Origin: Oscillospiraceae bacterium
Lineage (GTDB): Bacteria; Bacillota; Clostridia; Oscillospirales; Oscillospiraceae
Assembly (NCBI GenBank): GCA_017399325.1
Contig: JAFQDY010000067.1
Coordinates: 1 to 8,563, forward strand
DNA length: 8,563 bases
Direction: 5' to 3'
The position numbers and the translations under genes were made by a program. Position 1 is the first letter of the stretch. Each line of letters starts with the position of its first letter. Below the pieces are notes generated by a model that ran no database searches, was not told the origin of the DNA, and saw only the letters and a list, made by a program, of their open reading frames with translations. This document shows positions 1 to 5,349 of this stretch, piece after piece.

Positions 1-30
1 GAGCCGCTGCTAACAAGCAGCGGCTCTTTT
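1..30 (+). terminator. Hairpin terminator at the window edge, probably bidirectional
   Basis: A perfect 10-bp stem pairs 1-10 (GAGCCGCTGC) with 17-26 (GCAGCGGCTC) around a 6-base loop, followed on the plus strand by TTTT at 27-30. Read left to right it would end a plus-strand gene lying before the window. It also begins only 6 bases after the stop codon of the minus-strand chromate transporter (stop at 33-35), so it may serve both converging units. The U-tract needed on the minus strand would lie outside the window and cannot be seen. Confidence 0.8.
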
Positions 31-32
31 GC

Positions 33-605
33 TTACCATAAACCAAGGTATCCGATACCGATACCCACAGCGGCGGATATGAGAATGAGAATGATGGGGT
101 GCAGTTTTTTGAATGCCAGCACCAGCATCAGGACGAAAATCCCCAGCGACAGGTAAAATGCCGGGGTTTGCAGCACTGTCAATGTCAATCCCACCGGGAA
201 GAACACACCGGCCGCCACCGACAGGATCGCGCCGCCGATCAGACCCACCACCGCAGGCTTCAAGCCGGACATACAACCCTTCACCACAAAAGATTCCCGG
301 AATTTGTCATAGCACTTTGCCACGATCAAAATGACGATGAACGAGGGCAGCACCACGCCCAAAGTGGCGCAGGCCGAACCCAAAAGGCCGCCCATTTCCG
401 AGCCCACATAGGTTGCCATATTGACGGCGAAGGGGCCGGGGGTGGATTCGCTGACTGCAACGAAATTGATGATGGTCTCCTGCCCGATTACATCGCCCCA
501 GCGCAGGGCCACCTGCTCCTGCATCAGCGGCAGCATGGCGTAGCCGCCGCCAAAGGTGAATGCGCCGATCATAAAAAAGGTCAAAAACAGTTCCAAGTAG
601 ATCAT
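33..605 (-). CDS. chrA: Short-chain chromate transporter (CHR family), second subunit
   Basis: This 190-residue membrane protein is one half-size member of the CHR family. Full-length ChrA proteins carry two such domains fused and export chromate, with sulfate as the likely natural look-alike. The family signatures are visible: GAFTFGGGYAMLPL at residues 14-27 and ESTPGPFAVNMATYVG at 53-68, followed by hydrophobic segments near 75-97, 115-140 and 148-188. The length fits the short-chain subfamily, whose tandem genes (such as B. subtilis ywrB/ywrA) work as pairs. Its ATG overlaps the stop of the upstream partner gene as ATGA, which suggests translational coupling and fixes the start. The AGGTGG just upstream is a weak ribosome binding site. 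The real substrate is not shown by sequence, as many CHR members do not give chromate resistance. Confidence 0.9.
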   Translation of the reverse strand: MIYLELFLTFFMIGAFTFGGGYAMLPLMQEQVALRWGDVIGQETIINFVAVSESTPGPFAVNMATYVGSEMGGLLGSACATLGVVLPSFIVILIVAKCYDKFRESFVVKGCMSGLKPAVVGLIGGAILSVAAGVFFPVGLTLTVLQTPAFYLSLGIFVLMLVLAFKKLHPIILILISAAVGIGIGYLGLW

Positions 606-1159
606 TTGGCCACCTGACCTTTCATAAGCCTTGCAGTGATCAGGCCGAACACTGCGCAGCCTGCCAGCACCGGCAGCACGCTCACATCAAAAATGCCGGT
701 GAGCACAAACGAACCTGCCATTACCAGATAGGACGCCCAATTCTTCTTGTTTTTCTTATACATACCCCACAGGGCCTTGCACAGCAGTGCCAGAACACCT
801 GCCCGAATGCCGTGGAAGGCATACCGGACGGCTTTCAATTCCTGAAATTGCCGCAATACAAAGGAAATGGCGAAAATGATCACAAAAGAAGGCAGCACCA
901 CGCCCAGCGTCGCCGCCACAGAACCCAGCACACCGCAGGCCCGATAGCCCACGAAAGTTGCCGAATTGATAGCGATAGGGCCGGGGGTGGATTCGGCGAT
1001 GGCAATGATGTCCAGAATGTCATCTTCCGTGACCCAGCCGTGTCTGTCCACCGCTTCTTTCTGGATCAGCGGGATCATGGCGTAGCCGCCGCCGAAAGTG
1101 AATGCGCCGATTTTGAAAAAGGTGGCAAACACCTTCCAAATTTTCTTAAAATCTCTCAC
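602..1159 (-). CDS. chrA: Short-chain chromate transporter (CHR family), first subunit
   Basis: This is the partner half-size CHR protein, 185 residues when started at the GTG at 1159-1157. The signatures are GAFTFGGGYAMIPL at residues 18-31 and ESTPGPIAINSATFVG at 56-71, with hydrophobic segments near 80-102, 116-131 and 142-178. An in-frame ATG at 1240 would give 212 residues. That start is rejected because a full -35/-10 promoter (1185-1213) lies inside the extra stretch, and because the homology begins only after the GTG. An AAAGGA at 1170-1175 is spaced 10 bases before the GTG. In the CHR short-chain pairs the two proteins are thought to insert in opposite orientation and form a heterodimer; that is known of the family, not seen here. 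The gene leads the two-gene unit and overlaps the next gene by 4 bases. Confidence 0.9.
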   Translation of the reverse strand: MRDFKKIWKVFATFFKIGAFTFGGGYAMIPLIQKEAVDRHGWVTEDDILDIIAIAESTPGPIAINSATFVGYRACGVLGSVAATLGVVLPSFVIIFAISFVLRQFQELKAVRYAFHGIRAGVLALLCKALWGMYKKNKKNWASYLVMAGSFVLTGIFDVSVLPVLAGCAVFGLITARLMKGQVAK

Positions 1160-1184
1160 AGTTTCACGATCCTTTCTTGTCCTA

Positions 1185-1213
1185 ACTATACCCCAAACGA
1201 AAGAAAGTTGCAA
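1185..1213 (-). promoter_or_regulatory. Promoter of the chromate transporter pair
   Basis: On the minus strand a -35 box TTGCAA (1208-1213) is followed after 17 bases by a -10 box TATAGT (1185-1190). This predicts a start of transcription near 1178 and a leader of only about 19 bases, just enough for the AAAGGA ribosome binding site at 1170-1175 and the GTG start at 1159. Confidence 0.75.
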
Positions 1214-1224
1214 GAAAATTTTCT
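1213..1224. promoter_or_regulatory. 12-bp palindrome between divergent promoters, possible operator
   Basis: AGAAAATTTTCT is a perfect palindrome lying between the -35 box of the leftward chromate-transporter promoter (1208-1213) and that of the rightward tcdA promoter (1231-1236). The position would suit a regulator acting on one or both promoters. The AT-rich sequence is simple enough to arise by chance, and no regulator gene is present in the window. Confidence 0.3.
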
Positions 1225-1230
1225 CTTTGT

Positions 1231-1259
1231 TTGACACCAACCTCCAGCCGTGATACTAT
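1231..1259 (+). promoter_or_regulatory. Promoter of the tcdA-mscS operon
   Basis: A consensus -35 box TTGACA (1231-1236) is separated by 17 bases from a -10 box TACTAT (1254-1259). Transcription would start near 1266, leaving a leader of about 14 bases that is almost entirely the AAAGGAG ribosome binding site (1265-1271) and its spacer before the ATG at 1280. Confidence 0.8.
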
Positions 1260-1279
1260 AAATAAAAGGAGTGGTGCCT

Positions 1280-2002
1280 ATGAATCCCTATTTCCGCACA
1301 GAATTTCTGTTGGGAAAACCGGCTATGGAAAAACTGAAAAACGCCCGGGTGGCCGTGTTCGGTTTGGGCGGTGTGGGCGGTTATGTGGTAGAAGCGTTGG
1401 CCCGGTCCGGCGTTGGTGCCCTGGACCTTGTTGACCACGACACCATCTCCCTCACCAATATCAACCGGCAGATCTTGGCCACTGTGGATACCGTGGGTAT
1501 GGACAAGGCAGAAGCGGCGGTCGATCGGGTGAAAGCCATCAATCCGGACATTCTTGTAAACGGCAGAAAGACATTCTATCTGCCGGAGACCGCCGGTGAA
1601 TTTGACTTTACCCGATATGACTATGTGGTGGACGCCATCGACACGGTCACCGGCAAAATGATGCTGATCGCAGCAGCAAAGGCGGCCGGCACACCTATCA
1701 TTTCCTCTATGGGCACAGGCAACAAATTAGACCCCACCGCATTTCGGGTGGGCGACATTTCCGAAACTTCCGTCTGCCCCCTTGCCCGCATCATCCGCAA
1801 GGAGTGCAAAAAGCGGGGCATCGACCGGCTGAAGGTGGTCTACTCCACAGAAGACCCTATCAAAACCGATCTTCCTGCCGACGACCCGGCTCGGGCAGAA
1901 TTACCGGAAGGGCGCAACGCTTTGCCCGGCTCGGTATGTTTTGTGCCGGCGGTTGCCGGTATGATCATCGCAGGCGAAGTCATAAAAGATCTAATCAAAT
2001 AA
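1280..2002 (+). CDS. tcdA: tRNA threonylcarbamoyladenosine dehydratase (TcdA/CsdL, ThiF/E1-like)
   Basis: This 240-residue protein belongs to the ThiF/MoeB/E1-like ATP-dependent adenylating family. The TcdA branch dehydrates t6A at position 37 of ANN-decoding tRNAs to the cyclic form ct6A. The nucleotide-binding glycine loop GLGGVGG is at residues 28-34, followed by LVDHDTISLTNINRQ (50-64), which holds the acidic residue and the N-x-N-R-Q motif typical of the family. VVDAIDTVTGK (116-126) is the second signature. GSVCFVPAVAGM (217-228) near the C-terminus is characteristic of TcdA rather than of MoeB or ThiF, and the CxxC zinc pairs of MoeB are absent. The start is the ATG at 1280, 8 bases after AAAGGAG. 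An in-frame GTG at 1271 overlaps that site and is rejected. The gene is first in an operon with the MscS-type gene 15 bases downstream. Confidence 0.93.
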   Translation: MNPYFRTEFLLGKPAMEKLKNARVAVFGLGGVGGYVVEALARSGVGALDLVDHDTISLTNINRQILATVDTVGMDKAEAAVDRVKAINPDILVNGRKTFYLPETAGEFDFTRYDYVVDAIDTVTGKMMLIAAAKAAGTPIISSMGTGNKLDPTAFRVGDISETSVCPLARIIRKECKKRGIDRLKVVYSTEDPIKTDLPADDPARAELPEGRNALPGSVCFVPAVAGMIIAGEVIKDLIK

Positions 2003-2017
2003 AAGGAGAATGTAAAA

Positions 2018-2818
2018 ATGGATTTTAAGAATATTTTGAATGTATTTGTAAACTTTTCCGTCAGCAAGGCCTTGCCCGCCATCATTTTGATCGTCATTGG
2101 TATTCTGGCAGTCAAACTGATCATGAAAGTTCTGAAACTGGCTTTGGGCAAAACCAAGTTGGACGGGCAACTGACCAAGTTGGTGCTGGGCATTTTCAAG
2201 CCTGTTTTGTACTTACTTTTGGGCCTGATCGTGGCTGCCCGGCTGGGCATCGATGTGACCAGCGTTGTGGCGCTGGCCAGTGTGCTGACCTTGGCCGTTT
2301 CTCTGACTTTACAGAATGCTTTGGCCAACATTTTCGGCGGTTTCACCCTGCTGTACACAAAGCCTTTCACCGCGAACGACTATGTGGAGATCGCCGGTCA
2401 GTCCGGCACGGTGAAAGAAGTGGGCCTTGCCTACACCAAACTGGCAACCCCCGATAACAAACTGATCTCCATCCCCAACTCTGCGGTGGTGGCTGCTGAG
2501 ATCGTCAACTACACCACCACCGGCACACGCCGTCTGGACATTGCCGTGACCGCGTCCTACGATGCCGACCCCCGGCTGGTGCTGGACACCCTGCTTGCTA
2601 TGGCTGACCAGCCCGAAGTTTTGAAAGACCCCGAACCCTTTGCCGGTGTTACCAACTACGGCGACCACGCCATTGAATATGTGCTGCGCGTGTGGGTTCC
2701 CGCCGACGACTACTGGACGGTGAATTTCCGCCTGATGAATGCCATGAAGGCCGTATTTGACGCCAAGGGCATCGAGATGACATACCCCCACCTGAACGTG
2801 CATATGGTGGAAAAATAA
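2018..2818 (+). CDS. mscS: Small-conductance mechanosensitive channel, MscS family
   Basis: This 266-residue inner-membrane protein is about the length of E. coli MscS (286 residues) and follows its plan. It has two hydrophobic helices near residues 17-38 and 56-77. These precede the pore-lining TM3 at about 82-113 (VVALASVLTLAV, then LTLQNALANIFGGF), whose small-residue pattern and Q-N pair match MscS. The beta domain follows with PFTANDYVEIAGQSGTVKEV (116-135) and IPNSAVVAAEIVNYT (152-166), and then the C-terminal cytoplasmic domain up to TYPHLNVHM. MscS-type channels open under membrane tension to release solutes during osmotic downshock. AAGGAG (2003-2008) lies 9 bases before the ATG, and the gap to tcdA is 15 bases, so both share one mRNA. 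Transcription should end at the hairpin at 2906-2949. Confidence 0.93.
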   Translation: MDFKNILNVFVNFSVSKALPAIILIVIGILAVKLIMKVLKLALGKTKLDGQLTKLVLGIFKPVLYLLLGLIVAARLGIDVTSVVALASVLTLAVSLTLQNALANIFGGFTLLYTKPFTANDYVEIAGQSGTVKEVGLAYTKLATPDNKLISIPNSAVVAAEIVNYTTTGTRRLDIAVTASYDADPRLVLDTLLAMADQPEVLKDPEPFAGVTNYGDHAIEYVLRVWVPADDYWTVNFRLMNAMKAVFDAKGIEMTYPHLNVHMVEK

Positions 2819-2830
2819 GGGCAAACGCAA

Positions 2831-2867
2831 AAAGGAGCACCCAAGGGCAACGCTTCATAAGGAAGTA
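2831..2867 (+). repeat. 37-bp inverted repeat, left copy
   Basis: This stretch matches the reverse complement of 3098-3134 at 33 of 37 positions. It begins with AAAGGAGCACCC, has a central CCC-WW-GGG, and ends with ATAAGGAAGTA. It starts 12 bases after the stop of the MscS-type gene, so in that mRNA it lies in the 3' UTR ahead of the terminator. A TTG follows immediately at 2868 and opens a frame of only 9 codons. CTTC (2853-2856) and GAAG (2862-2865) can form a small stem around ATAAG. Confidence 0.85.
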
Positions 2868-2905
2868 TTGGTTTTGAACGCCCCCTTTTCCGCTTAACTG
2901 CATAA

Positions 2906-2949
2906 AAAATTCCCGAAATGCGTCAGCATTCCGGGAATTTTATTATTTG
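2906..2949. terminator. Bidirectional terminator between mscS and ricT operons
   Basis: A stem of 16 base pairs with one A-C mismatch joins 2906-2921 to 2926-2941 around the loop GTCA. The arms contain AATTCCCG and CGGGAATT. On the plus strand a T-rich tail (TTTATTATTT) follows and ends the tcdA-mscS mRNA. On the minus strand the opposite side supplies a run of six T (complement of 2904-2909), so the same hairpin can end the leftward pyrophosphatase-holB-ricT mRNA after a 3' UTR of about 200 bases. Confidence 0.9.
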
Positions 2950-2986
2950 TTAATCAAAAAAGTTGCCATTTCAAAACTGCATAGCA

Positions 2987-3094
2987 CCCGAAAAGAGTGG
3001 GATTTTCTGTCAGTCAAGGCAAAAAGCGCAGAAATACTTGGTGTATTTCGAGCATTTTTAACGCCGAATGGCGGGAAATTACGCTTTTTTCGGG
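2987..3094. other. Foldable element with nested complementary arms
   Basis: Several short perfect complements are nested here. CCCGAAAA (2987-2994) pairs with TTTTCGGG (3087-3094), AAAAAGCG (3021-3028) with CGCTTTTT (3082-3089), GAAATAC (3031-3037) with GTATTTC (3043-3049), and CGCC (3062-3065) with GGCG (3070-3073). The outer two helices compete for the T run at 3085-3090. Together they describe a stem closing a junction with two hairpins. A further outer pair, AGCACCC (2983-2989) with GGGTGCT (3123-3129), reaches into the right copy of the 37-bp repeat. It could be a miniature mobile element or a structured RNA in the ricT 3' UTR. No known RNA family was recognised. Confidence 0.4.
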
Positions 3095-3097
3095 CAT
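3014..3097 (-). CDS. Possible 27-residue small ORF in the ricT 3' region
   Basis: An ATG at 3097-3095 directly follows the right copy of the 37-bp repeat, whose end supplies a Shine-Dalgarno-like AAGGA 4 bases upstream of the ATG. The frame encodes 27 residues starting MPEKSVISRHS and ending HQVFLRFLP, then stops at TGA (3016-3014). It is basic with a hydrophobic end and resembles no family I know. It would be read from the leftward operon mRNA, 40 bases after the ricT stop. The frame overlaps the palindromic arms at 3021-3089, so its sequence may simply reflect the folding element. Only the ribosome binding site and spacing argue for translation, and confidence is low. Confidence 0.2.
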   Translation of the reverse strand: MPEKSVISRHSALKMLEIHQVFLRFLP

Positions 3098-3134
3098 TAC
3101 TTCCTTATGGAGTGTTGCCCAAGGGTGCTCCTTT
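3098..3134 (-). repeat. 37-bp inverted repeat, right copy
   Basis: This is the second copy, in the opposite orientation to 2831-2867. On the minus strand it begins AAAGGAGCACCC only 3 bases after the ricT stop codon and ends in ATAAGGAAGTA, directly followed by ATG. The four differences from the left copy are AA to TT in the centre, and single G/A and T/C changes in the arm before CATAAGG. Both copies have the same orientation relative to the gene they follow. Confidence 0.85.
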
Positions 3135-3137
3135 ATT

Positions 3138-4355
3138 TTATGCTTTCTTTTCTGCCGATTGGGGTCTGCGGCGGCGGTGATTGGGGCGGCGGTTGGGTTT
3201 TTTGCCCTCGACGGCTTGGGGTTTTTCTGCCGCCTTCGGCTGGGCGTTGGCCTTTTGGCCCGGCTTACCTCTGCGGGGTTTGCGCCGCTGGGCATTCGGC
3301 TTCTGAGCAGGCTTTTCCGGTTGTGCCGGTTGTGCGGGCTGCTCCGGTTCTGCGGCAACCACTTCCTCAGCGATGGTCTCTTCTGAGTACTTAAAGCGGA
3401 TAGATTCCAGAACGGCGGTTTCTTCCTCCGGTTCTTCTTTCTTCTTCCGCTTGCCTGCGCCGGAAATGGGCGCCAAGTCCGCGGGAATGGGCGGATCATT
3501 CTTCTTGGCCTTGCCGTTGCGCAAGATCGCAATATCCGTGTTGGCAAATGTGCTGATCACTTCCGGCTGGTCTTCCATTTTGACCTTGACCTTTTGGCGG
3601 AGCAGGTCCACCTCTACCACCGTGCCACGGCCCTCGGGGGTGTCCACAAAGGACTCCGCCTTGGGGGCGGTGCGAAGCAGGTCTTCATAAGCGTCCTGCT
3701 CATATTTCAGGCAGCACATCAACCGGCCGCAAGTGCCGGAAATTTTCGTGGGATTCAAAGAAAGGTTCTGGGTCTTTGCCATTTTGATGGACACCGGCTG
3801 GAAATCGTCCAGGAAACTGGCGCAGCAGAAGGGTCTGCCGCAGATGCCCAGACCACCCACCATTTTGGCCTTGTCCCGGACGCCAATCTGCCGCAGTTCG
3901 ATGCGGGTGTGAAACACGCCGGCCAACTCTTTGACCAGTTCTCTAAAGTCCACACGCTCGTCGGCGGTGAAGAAAAACAGGATGCGGCTGCCGTCAAAGG
4001 CGCACTCTGCGCCCACCAGTTGCATATCCAGATTCTGCTGGGTGATCCGCTGCATACACACTTCGTATGCCTTTTTCTCTTTGGCTTGATTTTCCTCGGC
4101 GATGCGCTGATCGTGCTGGGTGGCTTTCCGCAAAACCGGGCGCAAGGGGGACACGATGTCCTTTTGGGACACGGTGTGATTGCCGCCGGTGCAGTAGCCG
4201 TACTCCGGCCCACGGGCGGTATCGATGATCACATGGTCACCGGCCTGCAATGTAATGCCTGCCGGGTCAAAAAAGTAAACTTTCTGCCCGGGGCGGAACT
4301 GAATGTCCACCACCTCAAACTTTTCGGGCAGTTGGTTTGTGGTTTGTTCTTCCAT
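3138..4355 (-). CDS. ricT: RicT/YaaT-like PSP1-domain protein with long basic C-terminal tail
   Basis: This 405-residue cytoplasmic protein contains the PSP1 domain of the YaaT/RicT family. In B. subtilis, RicT with RicA (YmcA) and RicF (YlbF) forms an iron-sulfur complex that partners RNase Y in mRNA maturation and affects sporulation, competence and biofilm. The core spans about residues 14-282. It carries CGRPFCC (172-178) and CGRLMCC (209-215), whose cysteines are the likely cluster ligands; further cysteines are at 55, 100 and 118. B. subtilis RicT is about 275 residues. The extra part here (about 283-405) is low complexity: an acidic stretch near 307-338, Ala-Gln-Pro repeats near 338-352, then a strongly basic Arg/Lys/Pro tail that could bind RNA. 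The ATG has AAAGGAG 6 bases upstream and follows the holB stop by 15 bases. It is the last full gene of the operon. No ricA or ricF gene lies in the window. Confidence 0.92.
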   Translation of the reverse strand: MEEQTTNQLPEKFEVVDIQFRPGQKVYFFDPAGITLQAGDHVIIDTARGPEYGYCTGGNHTVSQKDIVSPLRPVLRKATQHDQRIAEENQAKEKKAYEVCMQRITQQNLDMQLVGAECAFDGSRILFFFTADERVDFRELVKELAGVFHTRIELRQIGVRDKAKMVGGLGICGRPFCCASFLDDFQPVSIKMAKTQNLSLNPTKISGTCGRLMCCLKYEQDAYEDLLRTAPKAESFVDTPEGRGTVVEVDLLRQKVKVKMEDQPEVISTFANTDIAILRNGKAKKNDPPIPADLAPISGAGKRKKKEEPEEETAVLESIRFKYSEETIAEEVVAAEPEQPAQPAQPEKPAQKPNAQRRKPRRGKPGQKANAQPKAAEKPQAVEGKKPNRRPNHRRRRPQSAEKKA

Positions 4356-4370
4356 TGTTAACTCCTTTAT

Positions 4371-5318
4371 TTATCGCAACGCCCACTGCAAATAGCCGCA
4401 GATGGCGGCCACGGACACATTGCCCTGGGCATATTCGGTAATTTTCTGCAAAACGGCGACCGCCTGCATCAGTTCCTTGGAACTGCGGGCGCCGGATAAC
4501 TGCCTTGCCAAGGTGGACGCGGTCTTCTGACCGGATTGGCAGGCAATGGCATTTTGCAGCAGTTGCTGCCATGCCTGAAATTCGGGGATCGCCTGATCCC
4601 GTTTCCATTTTTCCATAGGTACCAGCACCTGCAACAGTCCCAAAGTGTCCCGATTGGCAAAACTCTCTGCGAAACCTTGGGTCTGGGGGCTTACCTTTGC
4701 GCCGTCGGCAAGCAATGCTTTTGCCTGCCCTAAGTAACCGCCGCTGCGTTGCATCGCGGCAAGGACGCTTTCTTCGTCTGCTTGGGGAAATTCCCTTTGG
4801 AGCGCTTGCCGCAGCACCGTTTCCGGCAGCGCTGACAGCCGCAAGGGGGTACAACGGGAGCGCACCGTGGGCAAAATGGACTCCGGATTGTCGGTGAGCA
4901 GAATGGCTACGCCGTATTCGGGGGGTTCTTCCAATATCTTCAGCAGGGCATTTTGACCCTCTGTGCCCATTTCCTGGGGGAAAAGATAGACTTTCCGGTC
5001 ACTCTCGTTGGGTTTCACATACATATCCGCCCGGGCTTCCCGAACGATCTTCACCGCTACCCGCTTATGTTCCGGGTCGTCCACAGTGATATAGTCCGGG
5101 TGGGTGCCCGCCAGCACTTTTCTGCAGGCGGGGCAGGAAAGGCAGGGCTTTTCCCCTTGCTGACACAGAATCGCCGCAGCGAGCAGCCGGGCCAATGTAT
5201 GTTTGCCGGAGCCGGCAGGGCCGGAAATCAGATAAAAATGGGACACCCGGCCACGACCTACGCTCATGCGCAGGTTTTCTTTCAGCCGTTCGTTGCCCAG
5301 CAGTTCCGCAAAACCCAT
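4371..5318 (-). CDS. holB: DNA polymerase III delta' subunit (clamp loader)
   Basis: This 315-residue AAA+ protein matches HolB, the delta' subunit of the clamp loader that places the beta sliding clamp on DNA. FAELLGNERLKENL opens the protein as usual. A P-loop-like GPAGSGKHT is at residues 33-41, and a zinc module uses C52, C59, C62 and C65. ALLKILEEPP (124-133) and the sensor-1 SRC motif (154-156) are characteristic. The Walker B acidic DE pair is missing (YLFPQEMG at 111-118), as expected for a delta' that does not hydrolyse ATP itself. The helical C-terminal domain extends to residue 315. GGAGG (5324-5328) lies 5 bases before the ATG. The gene sits 31 bases after the pyrophosphatase gene and 15 before ricT, with no terminator between them. 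holB next to ricT is a common Firmicute order. Confidence 0.95.
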   Translation of the reverse strand: MGFAELLGNERLKENLRMSVGRGRVSHFYLISGPAGSGKHTLARLLAAAILCQQGEKPCLSCPACRKVLAGTHPDYITVDDPEHKRVAVKIVREARADMYVKPNESDRKVYLFPQEMGTEGQNALLKILEEPPEYGVAILLTDNPESILPTVRSRCTPLRLSALPETVLRQALQREFPQADEESVLAAMQRSGGYLGQAKALLADGAKVSPQTQGFAESFANRDTLGLLQVLVPMEKWKRDQAIPEFQAWQQLLQNAIACQSGQKTASTLARQLSGARSSKELMQAVAVLQKITEYAQGNVSVAAICGYLQWALR

Positions 5319-5349
5319 ACCGTCCTCCGTTTTTTGAATAGTTTTTTGA

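Larger units (their letters stand above)
2819..3137. other. Gene-poor stretch between converging operons
   Basis: These 319 bases lie between the stop codons of the MscS-type gene (plus) and ricT (minus). They hold two copies of a 37-bp repeat in opposite orientation (2831-2867 and 3098-3134), a bidirectional terminator (2906-2949), and a set of nested complementary arms at 2987-3094 overlapping a possible 27-residue minus-strand ORF (3014-3097). A 77-codon open frame on the plus strand (2947-3180) starts at a TTG without a ribosome binding site and runs antisense into the end of ricT, so it is not called as a gene. Confidence 0.7.

Noticed and set aside
1160..1279. Riboswitch or attenuator ahead of the chromate transporters or tcdA
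   Set aside because: The predicted leaders are shorter than 20 bases, leaving no room for a structured element.
2947..3180. 77-codon open frame on the plus strand across the gene-poor stretch
   Set aside because: It starts at TTG right after the terminator without a ribosome binding site or promoter, runs through the repeat and into antisense of ricT. It is more likely a by-product of the repeat element.
3594..4361. 255-codon open frame on the plus strand opposite ricT
   Set aside because: Antisense to the cysteine-motif core of ricT, with no ribosome binding site and a His/Gln/Gly-rich translation typical of a shadow frame.
4315..4854. 179-codon open frame on the minus strand overlapping holB and the start of ricT
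   Set aside because: Out of frame with both real genes, Arg/Ala-rich shadow translation, no ribosome binding site.
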